From NCBI RefSeq assembly GCF_000250675.2, contig NC_018681.1:5022001-5086000 (forward strand): 64,000 nt of DNA, in the 5' to 3' direction. The DNA comes from Nocardia brasiliensis ATCC 700358. Lineage in GTDB: Bacteria > Actinomycetota > Actinomycetes > Mycobacteriales > Mycobacteriaceae. Below the pieces are notes generated by a model. The model searched no databases and was not told the origin of the DNA. It saw nothing but the letters and a program-made list of their open reading frames with translations. This document shows positions 18,615-27,839 of the stretch, in pieces. A program made the translations under genes and the position numbers. How positions within the stretch are numbered: the stretch's first letter is position 1; each line of letters starts with the position of its first letter.

Positions 18615-18885
18615 CCCCGACCCCCTCGGCCACCGACCGAGCACTCCACCGAACCGCCCCTCGGGCAGGCACTTTCGACCCGGCGGGCCGACACGCTGAC
18701 AACGCTGTTCACGCAGACCATCTTTCGAGCAGAACCAATCCCGGCCCCGACACTAGCCGTTCACCCCCACCACCGGCACGGCGAGCTGTCCACACCCGCT
18801 CCCGCTCATCGAGAACACCTGTTGACACCCCGAAACGGCGCGACCGATGGTTACCGCAGCTGCGCAATCTTGTCAGGAGTGGTCG

Positions 18886-20019
18886 ATGTCTTCATCCCAG
18901 CCCGAATCGGGCATGCGGCTGCAACGCAGCAGCCGCGACACCAGCGCGCTGATCCCGCGTCTCACCGACTGGCTGGCCACCCAACTGCCCGAGGCGGCCG
19001 GGCCGCGACTCACCCTGCGTTCGGGCATCGACAGCAACGGCATGTCGGCGGAAACCCTGGTGCTCAACGCGACCTGGGCCGAAGCCGGTACCCCGCGTTC
19101 CGTCGACTTGATCGGCCGGATGGTGCCCACCCCGGGTGATTTCCCCATCCTGGAGCACTACGACCTGCAAGCTCAGTTCGACGCCATGCGCCTCGTCGCC
19201 GAGACGAGCGACGTGCCGGTGCCGCGGGTGCGCTTCATCGAGCCGACCGGCGCGGTCCTGGGCACACCCTTCCTGCTGATGGATCGCGTGGACGGCGTGG
19301 TGCCGCCCGACGTCATGCCGTATACCTTCGGTGACAACTGGCTGTTCGACGCGAGCCCTGAACAGCAACACAGACTGCAGCACAGCACGATCGAGGCGAT
19401 CGCCGCGCTGCACGCTATTCCCGACGCGCGCACCGTCTTCGGCTTCCTCACCCCTGCGCATCCGGGCACGAGCGCGCTCGAACGCACCTTGAACCGCGCT
19501 CGCGCGTGGTACGAGTTCGCGGCGCGCGATACCGGTCCGTCGCCGCTGGTCGAGCGAATCCTGATGTGGCTCACCGCGAATCTGCCCGAGACCACGTCCG
19601 GCGACGACGTGCTGTCCTGGGGCGACGCGCGCATCGGCAACTGCCTGTACCGGGACTTCGTGCCCGCCGCGGTGCTCGACTGGGAACTGGCCACGATCGG
19701 CCCCCGCGAACTCGACGTGGCCTGGCTCGTGTTCGCGCACCGTGTCTTTCAGACGATCGCGCAGACTTTCGGGCTCCCCGGCATGCCGGGCTTGCTCCGC
19801 GAAGCCGACGTCGTGGCGACCTACGCCGAGTGCGCGGGCCGGCCGCTCGGCGATCTCACCTGGTACACGCTGTTCGCCGCGCTCAACTACTGCGTCGTCT
19901 TTCTGCGCTCGGGCGGTCGGCAGATCCATTTCGGCGAGATGGCGCGGCCCGACGACATCGAATCGCTGTTGCATCATCGCTCGCTGGTCGAAGAACTGCT
20001 CGCCGAACTCGGCGCCTGA
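18886..20019 (+). CDS. Aminoglycoside-phosphotransferase-fold kinase-like protein
   Basis: Phosphotransferase of the APH/choline-kinase fold, 377 aa. Kinase-like signatures: HSTIEAIAALHAIPD, the catalytic-loop equivalent LSWGDARIGNCLYRD (Asp and Asn present; His replaced by Trp-Gly) and the metal-binding AAVLDWELATIGPRELDVAW. Relatives in actinobacteria often accompany lipid or steroid metabolism genes, so drug resistance is not implied. The ATG has AGGAG close upstream. The luciferase-like oxidoreductase follows by 40 bases, suggesting an operon. Confidence 0.8.
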   Translation: MSSSQPESGMRLQRSSRDTSALIPRLTDWLATQLPEAAGPRLTLRSGIDSNGMSAETLVLNATWAEAGTPRSVDLIGRMVPTPGDFPILEHYDLQAQFDAMRLVAETSDVPVPRVRFIEPTGAVLGTPFLLMDRVDGVVPPDVMPYTFGDNWLFDASPEQQHRLQHSTIEAIAALHAIPDARTVFGFLTPAHPGTSALERTLNRARAWYEFAARDTGPSPLVERILMWLTANLPETTSGDDVLSWGDARIGNCLYRDFVPAAVLDWELATIGPRELDVAWLVFAHRVFQTIAQTFGLPGMPGLLREADVVATYAECAGRPLGDLTWYTLFAALNYCVVFLRSGGRQIHFGEMARPDDIESLLHHRSLVEELLAELGA

Positions 20020-20059
20020 GCACCGGCCACACGACAATCCTTGTGGGGAGCGCACTCTC

Positions 20060-21147
20060 GTGATCGAACAACTCAATGAACTGGCGTACTACTGCATCAC
20101 CCGGCATCCCGCCGATGCCGGGTGCTGTTCCCGGAAGCCCGCGCGGCCGAGGAATTGGGGCTGGGCTCGTGCATGATCGGTGAACGGATGACGGTCAAGG
20201 ACTCCGCGGTGCTCTCGGGCGGGCTCGCCGGGTGCACCACCGATCTGGGGATCGCGGCGGCGGCCACGAATCACCACACCCGGCATCCGATGGTCACCGC
20301 CACCATCGGTTCCACCATGCAGGCCCTCACCGAGGGCCGATACGCCATGGCCTTCGGCCGCGGCATGGCGGCGAACTGGAAAGCGATCGGCCTGCCCGCG
20401 GTCACCGAGGCCCAACTGCGGGACTTCGTCGCCCTGCTGCGCCGGCTCTGGGCCGGCGAGACCATCATCGGGCACGACGGGCCCGCCGGGACCTGGCCCG
20501 TCCTGTATCACCAGAACGGCCTCGACGAGGCTCCGCCGATCGGCTTCGTCGCCGTCGGCCCGAAGACGCTCGAACTCGCCGGCGAGATCGGAGATTTCGT
20601 GGTGCTGCACACCTTCTTCTCCGACGAGGCCACCACCAAATCCGTTGCGGCGGTGCGCCGTGGCGCGGAACGGGCGGGCAAGGACCCGGACAGCGTCCGG
20701 ATCTGGTCGTGTCTGGCGACGGCGAGCGACGCGCTCTCCCCGGCGGACCAATTGCGCAGGCGGACCGGCCGTTTGGTGACCTACCTGCAGGCCTACGCCG
20801 ATGTGCTCATCACCGCCAACGGCTGGGATCCGCAGGTCTGGGAGCGCATCCGCGGCACCCAGCTCTACCTCGACGCCGCGGCGGCGGGCCCGATCGACGC
20901 GTCCGCCTCGGTCGACGTTCTCGAACAGTTCGATGCCCTCATCCCGGACGAGTGGCTCGCCTCGGCCGCATACGGCTCCCCCGAGCAGTGCGTACAGAAG
21001 ATCTCGCGCGAATTCGACCTGGGCTGTCACTCGGTGATCATGCACGGCGCCGCCCCGCACGAACTGGCCTCGGTCCTCACCGCCTACCGTGCCACCCGCC
21101 CCTCCCTGCGCCGGGCAGTCGCGGCGAATCCGGGCAAGTTCGCGTGA
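20060..21147 (+). CDS. Luciferase-like F420/flavin oxidoreductase with probable frameshift
   Basis: LLM-class oxidoreductase, close in my reading to the MSMEG_2249-type F420-dependent family. The main frame (20122 onward) has AAATNHHTRHPMVTAT, GRGMAANWKAIGLP, HDGPAGTWPVLY and VGPKTLELAGEIGDFVVLHT. The family N-terminus (IEQLNELAYYCITRHPADA) is encoded just upstream from a GTG at 20060 with GGGGAG ahead, but in another frame. Restoring one G in the GGG at 20120-20122 joins both parts exactly. So either a base was lost, making a pseudogene, or this is a sequence error; a start at GTG 20122 has no ribosome site. The 3' end overlaps the convergent DHA2 gene by 64 bases. Confidence 0.8.
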
Positions 21148-22712
21148 CCGGTCCGGTAACCGGCGCGTGAAATGAGGCCCAGCACAAGCACTACCACGAT
21201 GCCGCCGCCCGCCAGCGCGGCCGAGGTGGCCAGGATCGCACCGATACCGGCCGCGCTGGCCGTGTGCCCCGCCGCGACGAGCTGGTCGGCCAACGCGGGC
21301 GGCACGCTCGGCGTCGCGGCCGCTCCCTCCACCGATCCGCCCGCCGCGAGTACGTCGACGGCACCGCGGGCAAGCTGGTCCGGAATCTGCGGGAAGGCGC
21401 GCAGAGCGTCCTCGGCGCTCGACCGCACCGTCGATCCGAACACCGCCCCGAGGGTCGCGACCCCGAGCGCTGTCCCGAGTTGCCGCGCCGTCGAGGCGAC
21501 ACCGCTGGTCATCCCCGGCCGCACGTTGGCGGCAACCCGCAGTGCCGCCTCCGAGGTGGTCGGGACGATGATCCCGAGCGCGATACCGGAACAGATCAAC
21601 ACCGGAACGAACTGAGTCCAATCGCCTTCCGCCGAGACGTGCACGGCCGACCAGGCACCGCCCAGAATCGCGGCCAGCCCGAGCAGGTACCACACCGCAT
21701 CCGGCAGGAATCGTTGCGCGGCCGACACAATCGGCGCGGTGATCAACGCGGTCACCGACATCGGAACGAGCGCCAAGCCGGTGTGGATGGCCGACATGTG
21801 CAAAGTATTGACGAAGTACAGCGCCAGATAGTTGCCTGCCGCGGTCACCGTGGCGAAAGCGATCAGCCCGGGGACACAGATCGCGGCGAAGTCCGGCCGT
21901 GCCACCAGGCGCAGATCGACCATCGGGTCGGCCGCCCGTAATTCGGCGCCGACGAACAGCAGCGCAGCCACCACCGTGACGACGAAGAGCGCAACCGTCT
22001 TGGTGTCGGACCACCCCCACCCGTTGCCGTTCACCAGTGCCAGGACGACCGCGAGCAACGCCACGGTCGCCAGTACCGTACCCGCGATGTCCAACGAAAA
22101 CTCTTGTGCGTCTTTGCTGTTCGGTATCCGCGCGGCCAGGACGAGGGCGATCGCCCCGATCGGCAGGTTGATCAGGAAGATCCAGCGCCAGTCCAGATAC
22201 TCGACCAGCACGCCACCGACCACCGGACCCGACGCCGTCGCCAATCCCATGACGGCGCCATAGACGCCGATCGCCTTGGCCCGTCCGGCGGCCGCGGGGA
22301 AGGCCGCCGATATCAACGGCAAGGCGAGTCCCATCATCGCGGCGGCACCACACCCTTGCACCGCCCGCAATACGTTGAGCGCCACTATGTTCGGTGCGAA
22401 CGCACAGGCCACCGACGCGGCGGTGAACACGCCGAGGCCGGCCACGAAGAAGGCCTTGCGACCGTAGCGATCGCCGGCGACCGCGATCGTCAGCAGCAGC
22501 ACGGCGATCGGCACCGTATAGGCGTCGACGATCCATTGCAGCGCAGACAGATCGGCCCGATACTCCCGCTGGATGTCGGGTAGCGCGACGGCGACGATCG
22601 TGACATCGAGCAACAGCATGAACAAGGCGATACACACCGTCGCCAGCGTGACCGCCGGTGCACCACCCCGGTCGGCGCGCGTTCGAGCTTCGGATAAGTG
22701 GAGACCGTTCAC
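21084..22712 (-). CDS. DHA2-family MFS multidrug transporter
   Basis: Fourteen-helix drug:H+ antiporter (542 aa) of the EmrB/QacA type. Motifs: LDVTIVAVALPDIQ (D1), GDRYGRKAFF (A) and GPVVGGVLVEYLDWRWIFLINLPIG (C), which is specific to exporters. A GTG at 22712 is chosen because GGAGGG lies seven bases upstream; an ATG at 22772 would read through a strong palindrome. Repression through that palindrome is likely. No complete regulator gene is adjacent; the nearest TetR gene (23377) is C-terminally truncated. Confidence 0.88.
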   Translation of the reverse strand: MNGLHLSEARTRADRGGAPAVTLATVCIALFMLLLDVTIVAVALPDIQREYRADLSALQWIVDAYTVPIAVLLLTIAVAGDRYGRKAFFVAGLGVFTAASVACAFAPNIVALNVLRAVQGCGAAAMMGLALPLISAAFPAAAGRAKAIGVYGAVMGLATASGPVVGGVLVEYLDWRWIFLINLPIGAIALVLAARIPNSKDAQEFSLDIAGTVLATVALLAVVLALVNGNGWGWSDTKTVALFVVTVVAALLFVGAELRAADPMVDLRLVARPDFAAICVPGLIAFATVTAAGNYLALYFVNTLHMSAIHTGLALVPMSVTALITAPIVSAAQRFLPDAVWYLLGLAAILGGAWSAVHVSAEGDWTQFVPVLICSGIALGIIVPTTSEAALRVAANVRPGMTSGVASTARQLGTALGVATLGAVFGSTVRSSAEDALRAFPQIPDQLARGAVDVLAAGGSVEGAAATPSVPPALADQLVAAGHTASAAGIGAILATSAALAGGGIVVVLVLGLISRAGYRTGHANLPGFAATARRREGRVAR

Positions 22713-22736
22713 GAGCTTTCCCTCCGACACCGCGAT

Positions 22737-22770
22737 GTGGACAATGGCCACACTAGTGGCCACTGTCCAC
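22737..22770. promoter_or_regulatory. 34-bp palindrome, likely operator of the DHA2 gene
   Basis: Two 15-base arms, GTGGACAATGGCCAC and GTGGCCACTGTCCAC, are inverted repeats with one mismatch around a 4-base spacer. It ends about 25 bases upstream of the transporter start. Size and symmetry fit a TetR-family site holding two dimers. Confidence 0.65.
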
Positions 22771-22810
22771 ATTCACAAGGTCGGGCCGAGGCTCACCCGG
22801 CGGAGCGCCG

Positions 22811-23230
22811 CTACGGAATGGCTTTCAGGGTCAGCTGCTGGAACGGCACCACCCCGTCGGTGGGCACCGTATGGCGCGTATCGGTGATCCACCGCAGCTT
22901 CCCGTCCACATAGACATCCGCCGATACCGCGACCGTCCGGCGTGAATCGACACGACCCGCCCGCAACTCGAAACGAGCAGGCTCGGTCACCGCCAGCCCG
23001 GCGCGGGCCAGCTCGATTGCGGGCGCGTCCGCCAACGAGACATCCACCAACCGGACCGTGATCACCGAGCCCGCCGGCGGCGGCCCGCCCGGAAAGTTCA
23101 GCTCGCCGGCAACCACCAGCGGTTCCGTCGAATCCGCTTGTGCGGCAGTGTTTGTCAGTGCATAACAGACCGCACCGGCCATGATCAGCACCGCCACGGC
23201 TCCCGCGATCCATCGCGTCTTCTCGGTCAT
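22811..23230 (-). CDS. YbaY-family exported protein
   Basis: A 139-residue protein with an N-terminal membrane/signal segment (WIAGAVAVLIMAGAVCYALT) and a beta-rich domain of the YbaY lipoprotein family: GSVITVRLVDVSLADAPAIELA, FELRAGRVDSRRTVAVSADVYVDGKLRWITDT. The Cys at residue 22 is not in a clear lipobox, so a membrane anchor or cleaved signal is more likely than a lipoprotein. GGGAG precedes the ATG. Role unknown; located between the DHA2 gene and the truncated TetR gene. Confidence 0.72.
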   Translation of the reverse strand: MTEKTRWIAGAVAVLIMAGAVCYALTNTAAQADSTEPLVVAGELNFPGGPPPAGSVITVRLVDVSLADAPAIELARAGLAVTEPARFELRAGRVDSRRTVAVSADVYVDGKLRWITDTRHTVPTDGVVPFQQLTLKAIP

Positions 23231-23376
23231 ACTCCCGACGATAGCCAGATAATTGCCGTCACAGCCGGGTGTTAAGAGTCCCCTAATGGAACCCTAACCA
23301 GCGCCGAACCGGCACCGGCGCCACGACCGACAAGATCCCGTGGTCAATGCCCACATCCTGCTAGGCTGCCGATACT

Positions 23377-23787
23377 ATGTGCGCCGACCGCCCTTACCAT
23401 CACGGTGACCTGCGGAACCGCCTGCTCGAACGCGCCGAGCAGGCCCTACGCGAACAAGGCGTCGAGCAGCTCTCGTTACGTCAGCTCGCTCGTGACGTAG
23501 GTGTCACGCACAACGCCCCCAGCCGCCACTTCGCGGATAAACAAGCCCTGCTCGATGCCCTGGCCGTGACCGGATTCCAGCGCATCGGCGCCGCGTTCGA
23601 CGCCGTCGCCGCACAAGCCGAGCCGCTGCCCTTCGAGGGTCGTTTCCGCGTGCTGGCGCGGGCCTACCTCGACTTCGCGCTCGCGAATCCGGCACTGCTC
23701 ACGCTCATGTTCGCGCGCAAGCACAGCCCGACGGGCGGCGCCGAAATGGGCGCCGCCGTCGCGGCGGCGTTCGCGGTACCCGCATGA
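23377..23787 (+). CDS. TetR-family regulator, C-terminally truncated
   Basis: N-terminal HTH of a TetR repressor (HHGDLRNRLLERAEQALREQG, LSLRQLARDVGVTHNAPSRHFADKQALLDAL) followed by the beginning of a WHG-type ligand domain (RFRVLARAYLDFALANPALLTLMFARKH). The frame stops after 136 residues, while relatives have ~190-210, so about 60 residues of the dimerisation domain are missing. Only 27 bases separate it from the next gene, leaving no room for a remnant: a deletion rather than a simple frameshift. It may still bind DNA poorly or be non-functional. Confidence 0.7.
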   Translation: MCADRPYHHGDLRNRLLERAEQALREQGVEQLSLRQLARDVGVTHNAPSRHFADKQALLDALAVTGFQRIGAAFDAVAAQAEPLPFEGRFRVLARAYLDFALANPALLTLMFARKHSPTGGAEMGAAVAAAFAVPA

Positions 23788-23814
23788 TGGTGGGATGGGT
23801 GAACGGGTGAGCAC

Positions 23815-24510
23815 ATGCGCGGACTGCTGATACTGATCGTGGTCGCGGCGATCGCGCTGCTGGTCGGCGACCGGGTCGCGGTCACCATGGCGCAGCACGA
23901 GATCGGTCGTCAGATCGCCGCGGAATATCAACTGGCGCAACAACCGAACGTCGACATCACGGGTTTTCCGTTCCTGACCCAGGCCGTCGACGGCACCTAC
24001 CGCGAGATCGATATCCGGGTCGGCGACTGGAGCGGACAGGGCCTGACGGTGCACGACCTCGATATCACGCTGGTCGATGTCGCCGCGCCACTGACCGATG
24101 TAGTACAAAGCCGCACCTCGAATTTCGTCGCGGCGACCGCTACCGCGACCGCCGTGGTGCCGTACGAGGCCGTGCGCGGCTTCGCCCCGTCGGGTGTCGA
24201 GTCGATCTCCTACAGCCCGGACGGGTTGCGCGTCGCCGGAACCTTCCCGGTGGAGGGGATCCCGGTGCCCGGAACCGTGGTCGTGACGGTGGCGCCGACC
24301 GACGGTGGCATCGAGGTCACCCCGGTGTCCGTGCAGTCCGCGGTCGGCGGTCCGGCCATCTCCCTGGCGATGCTGCGCAGCACGCTCACCTTCACGGTGC
24401 CGCTGCAGCGGCTACCGCTCGGCGCCCGCCTGACGGCCATCCAGCCGGGCGCCGACGGCCTGCACGTGACCGCCGTGGCCCACGACGTCCGGTTCTCCGA
24501 CCTGCCCTGA
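23815..24510 (+). CDS. LmeA/DUF2993 phospholipid-binding protein
   Basis: Envelope protein of 231 aa with an N-terminal membrane segment (MRGLLILIVVAAIALLVGDRVA) and the DUF2993 domain: VDITGFPFLTQAVDGTYREIDIRVGDW, SYSPDGLRVAGTF and a C-terminal LPLGARLTAIQPGADGLHVTAVAHDV. Mycobacterial LmeA of this family binds phosphatidylinositides and affects lipomannan elongation and mannan maturation; the same general role is inferred. The following gene encodes a GH76 protein that may act on the same mannan, which strengthens the link. Confidence 0.85.
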   Translation: MRGLLILIVVAAIALLVGDRVAVTMAQHEIGRQIAAEYQLAQQPNVDITGFPFLTQAVDGTYREIDIRVGDWSGQGLTVHDLDITLVDVAAPLTDVVQSRTSNFVAATATATAVVPYEAVRGFAPSGVESISYSPDGLRVAGTFPVEGIPVPGTVVVTVAPTDGGIEVTPVSVQSAVGGPAISLAMLRSTLTFTVPLQRLPLGARLTAIQPGADGLHVTAVAHDVRFSDLP

Positions 24511-24719
24511 GCCCCCGCTCACGGTGCCGCCCACCGCCGCTCGTCGCGCCTGCGCACGATGTGGTGGCCCGGCCCGGCGCAGGAAACTGTTTGCGGAATG
24601 TTCGTTCGGGGCACGCCCTGCGCGTGGCACTGCTCTGTTCTCATGGATCGGGAAGAGTTCGAGTGTGCGGGGCGGGTGGGTGCCGGCCGCGGCGATGGTT
24701 GTCGAGGGAGTCCGAGCGG

Positions 24720-25925
24720 ATGGATCGCCGGCATGCGGGGATCAGCAGGCGCAGGGTGTTGCTGGCGGCAGGCGCCTCGATCGCACTCACCACCGTGACG
24801 CCGCCGACGCGGGCGGTGGCGATCAGTGGGAACGTGTCCAGCGGCCCCGAATCACCGGCACAGCGGGCGGATCTGGCGGAACGGGCGATCGTGCAGCGGC
24901 ATGTGCGCACCCTCTGGGGTCACCCGCACCTGCGGCTGGGCACGCTCGTCTGGCCCTCGTCCCTGCTGGATCAGTCGTTCGCGCGCTGGTGCTACTGGTG
25001 GCAGGCTCATTTGCTGGACTGCGCGGTGGACGCCGCAGAGCGCGCCCGCACCCCCGAACGCGTCGAGCGGGTCGTCGCCCTGGCCCGGGGCATCCGGGCC
25101 CGCAATCTCACCGGCTGGACCAACCGCTACTACGACGATATGTCTTGGCTGGCACTGGCTCTCGAACGCGCCGACCGGCTGCTCGGCGTCCGATTCGACG
25201 GTGCCGTCGCGGAATTGGCCGCCGATCTGATCGCGGGCTGGAATCCCGCCGTCGGCGCGCTACCGTGGCGCAACGACGACGAGTACTACAACACCCCGGC
25301 GGTCGGCCCCGCCGGTATCGTACTGGCCCGCTTGGGCGAACTGTCGCGCGCCGCACAGCTCGCGGACTTCCTGGACAGCCGATTACGCGACACCGGCAGC
25401 GGCTTGATCCTGGACGGCGTCCACGAGCCGGGTGGCCGGGTGGAACGCACCATCCACACCTACTGCCAGGGTGTCGCCATCGGCCTGGAAACCGAATTGG
25501 CCACGCGCACCGGCGAATCGAAGCATCTGCGGCGTGCCACCGACCTCATCGGCGCGGTCGCGGACCGGCTCACCACCGCCGGGGTGGTCGCCGCTTCCGC
25601 CGACGACGACTCCGGGTTGTTCATGGGTATCCTCGCCAGATACCTCGCCGAAGCCGCACTCGCACTGGGCGACACCACCGCCGCGCACATCGTGCACGCC
25701 TCCGCACAGTCCGCGTGGCGGCACCGTGCCGAGGTCGACGGACTGCCCCTGTTCGGCGTCGACTGGACCCGTCCCGTCCCGGTGCCTCGACACCCGCTGA
25801 CCCTTCCCCAGCTCATGTACTCTCCCGCCGACACCCCGGCGAACCTCAGCCGCGACCTCTCGGTCCAGCTGAGCGCGTGGATGCTCCTGGAAGCCGACCA
25901 CCGGCTGACCGCCGCAGGCCGCTGA
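24720..25925 (+). CDS. Tat-exported GH76 alpha-1,6-mannanase-like hydrolase
   Basis: Glycoside hydrolase family 76 protein of 401 aa. The twin Asp motif (NRYYDDMSWLALALERAD) and RNDDEYYNTPAVGPAGIVLARL match GH76 endo-alpha-1,6-mannanases, in which the adjacent Asp pair is catalytic. An N-terminal SRRRVLLAAGASIALT segment is a twin-arginine signal, so it acts outside the membrane. The ATG at 24720 with GAGGGAG upstream is preferred to earlier starts. Likely substrate: mannan of lipomannan/lipoarabinomannan. Its last base abuts the convergent peptidase gene. Confidence 0.82.
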   Translation: MDRRHAGISRRRVLLAAGASIALTTVTPPTRAVAISGNVSSGPESPAQRADLAERAIVQRHVRTLWGHPHLRLGTLVWPSSLLDQSFARWCYWWQAHLLDCAVDAAERARTPERVERVVALARGIRARNLTGWTNRYYDDMSWLALALERADRLLGVRFDGAVAELAADLIAGWNPAVGALPWRNDDEYYNTPAVGPAGIVLARLGELSRAAQLADFLDSRLRDTGSGLILDGVHEPGGRVERTIHTYCQGVAIGLETELATRTGESKHLRRATDLIGAVADRLTTAGVVAASADDDSGLFMGILARYLAEAALALGDTTAAHIVHASAQSAWRHRAEVDGLPLFGVDWTRPVPVPRHPLTLPQLMYSPADTPANLSRDLSVQLSAWMLLEADHRLTAAGR

Positions 25926-27101
25926 TCACCGGAAACCGTTGGACAGCAGAGCCTTCAGCTGGTCGTACGGGAGAGCATGCGACTGATGACCGTCGCGCCC
26001 GGTCATCGCACTGTTCACGACGAGGGCGTTCAGGACGGCTTCCTCGACCGCTTGGACCACCGCGGTGTACATGGGGTCCATGCGGTTCCAGGGGAGCCTG
26101 GCGGTGCTGACGAGTTCGGCAGTCGCAGGATCACCGAGCGGAAATCCCGTGTCCGCCGGGCGGTCGTCCGCCGTGGAGAAGGCGAGGAACAGGTCGCCGG
26201 AGAACAGGCTGCCGGTGGTACCGGTGCGGGCCAGCCCGAACGGCACCCGGCGAGCCATCGCGGTGCACTGCAACGGATCCAGCGGCGCGTCGGTCGCGAC
26301 GACGACGATGACCGAACCCGAACCGCCTGGCGCGGCGGGTGATTGATCGGGTGCGACACCCCAGTCCGTCGTTTCCATCGGATTGGGCACGTCGAGTTGC
26401 GCGCCGACGCGGTGCCCGCGGATCGTCAGTTCTTGGCGCGCACCGAAATTCGCCTGCAGGAACACTCCGACGGTGTACGTGCGCGACCCGAACTCGACCC
26501 GCCTCGACGCGGTGCCGCTGCCTCCTTTGAACCCATAGCAGTTCATTCCGGTCCCACCGCCGACCGAGCCTTCGTCCAGCGGCGCGCTGCGGGCCGAATC
26601 GAGCGCGGCGACAACGATTTCCGGCGTGACGTGGCCACCGTTGATGTCGTTGAGGTAGCCGTCCCAGGTTTCGGCGCAGACCGGCAGCAGCCACTCCCGG
26701 GCCAGCGCCGGATCGGTCCGGTTGATCCACTGGATCGCACCGGTGTGGCACGCCCCGATGGCATGGGTGTTGGAGATCGTGACGGGCATCGCCAGCTGCC
26801 CGACCTCGTCGATCCATGCGGTGCCGGTCATTTCGCCGTTCCCGTTGAGCGAGTAGCGGCCCGCGGCGCACGGGCGCCCGAGACCGGACCGGCCGCGCGG
26901 CAGTAGCGCCGTCACGCCGGTGCGCACCGGGCCCGCCCCCACCCGCATCGGCCCGTCGCCCGCGATCAAAGTCTGATACCCCACCGCCACGCCGGGCACG
27001 TCGGTGATCGCGTTCCACGGCCCCGGTTCGCCCTCGGGGGCGATGCCGAGGGCCCGTGCCCGCGGGCGGCCGTCCGGGGCGAACGAGTGCTGTTCGGTCA
27101 T
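25926..27101 (-). CDS. P1 family (DmpA-like) aminopeptidase
   Basis: Peptidase family S58/P1 protein of 391 aa. These enzymes self-cleave between Gly and Ser to make a two-chain N-terminal nucleophile aminopeptidase acting on small D- or L-amino acid amides and beta-peptides. The cleavage region GGGTGMNCYGFKGGSGTASR and the N-terminal NAITDVPGVAVGYQT and VTISNTHAIGACHTGAI motifs are intact. AAGGA precedes the ATG. It lies four bases behind the TetR gene on the same strand, so the two are co-transcribed, with the APC permease divergent; perhaps the peptidase product is the permease substrate. Confidence 0.88.
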   Translation of the reverse strand: MTEQHSFAPDGRPRARALGIAPEGEPGPWNAITDVPGVAVGYQTLIAGDGPMRVGAGPVRTGVTALLPRGRSGLGRPCAAGRYSLNGNGEMTGTAWIDEVGQLAMPVTISNTHAIGACHTGAIQWINRTDPALAREWLLPVCAETWDGYLNDINGGHVTPEIVVAALDSARSAPLDEGSVGGGTGMNCYGFKGGSGTASRRVEFGSRTYTVGVFLQANFGARQELTIRGHRVGAQLDVPNPMETTDWGVAPDQSPAAPGGSGSVIVVVATDAPLDPLQCTAMARRVPFGLARTGTTGSLFSGDLFLAFSTADDRPADTGFPLGDPATAELVSTARLPWNRMDPMYTAVVQAVEEAVLNALVVNSAMTGRDGHQSHALPYDQLKALLSNGFR

Positions 27102-27105
27102 CGGC

Positions 27106-27723
27106 TCATCCTTCGGGTGTGGTGATGTCGGCGCAGCCCGTGGCGGTCCGCGCGTAGGAGCAGATCAGTTCGGCGGCACGGCTTTTTGTGATCGACCGGT
27201 TCCGGCTGACGATATGCAGGCCATAGGCGTCCTCCAGCGCGACCAGATTCGCGGCGACATCGAGGATGGGCGCGTCGATCGTGAAGTGCCCCTGCGCGAT
27301 ACCCACCTCCAATGCGCTCAGGTACACCGCGACCTGCTGCTCGAACAGTGCGGTGATCCGGTCGCCGTGCTCGGCGGCGACGCTGCGATAGGCGGCCAGC
27401 CGGTACAGCGCGACCACCAGTTCGTCGGAGTCCGAGGCAGGCAGACCCGCCCAGATCAGCGCGCCGATCTTCGCGCGCGCGTCGCCGATCCGCGCGACCA
27501 TGGCCAGCCTGCCGCCGAAGAACCGGTCACTCGCGTCGCGGTGCACCTCGCGCAACAGATTGTCGAGATCGTCGAAGTAGTAGTGCACCGTCGCGGGTGA
27601 TACCCCCGCGGATTCGGCGACCTCACGGATCTTGAGCTTGCCGACGCCGCGGTCGGACACCGCGGTGAGCGCGGCGTCGAGGATCACCCGACGCGCCTGC
27701 TCCTGATCCTTCCGGCGTGCCAT
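27106..27723 (-). CDS. TetR-family regulator
   Basis: Repressor of 205 aa with an HTH at residues 12-58 (ARRVILDAALTAVSDRGVGKLKIREVAESAGVSPATVHYYFDDLDNLL) and a BetI-like helical ligand domain. GGAGGGG lies just before the ATG. It is divergent from an APC permease, and the 116-base gap holds a perfect 8+8 palindrome, so it most likely represses the permease and its own operon with the P1 peptidase. Confidence 0.87.
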   Translation of the reverse strand: MARRKDQEQARRVILDAALTAVSDRGVGKLKIREVAESAGVSPATVHYYFDDLDNLLREVHRDASDRFFGGRLAMVARIGDARAKIGALIWAGLPASDSDELVVALYRLAAYRSVAAEHGDRITALFEQQVAVYLSALEVGIAQGHFTIDAPILDVAANLVALEDAYGLHIVSRNRSITKSRAAELICSYARTATGCADITTPEG

Positions 27724-27806
27724 CTACCCCTCCTGTTTCCCCATACTGATGACCGATCAATTATCCAAAACGTCGAAAATCAGATCTTCACAGCGACTTT
27801 AGTCCA

Positions 27807-27829
27807 TTCTTTGACTGTACATCAAAGAA
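27807..27829. promoter_or_regulatory. Palindrome overlapping the permease ribosome site
   Basis: TTCTTTGA and TCAAAGAA are perfect 8-base arms around CTGTACA. The right arm merges with AAAGAAAGGA, the ribosome site of the permease at 27840. It can be a TetR operator on DNA, and in RNA would also form a stem masking the ribosome site. Confidence 0.6.
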
Positions 27830-27839
27830 AGGACCGGCC

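Noticed and set aside
20089..22635. 848-codon open frame on - across the luciferase-like and DHA2 genes
   Set aside because: Shadow frame rich in Arg and Gly; the real genes have motifs and ribosome sites.
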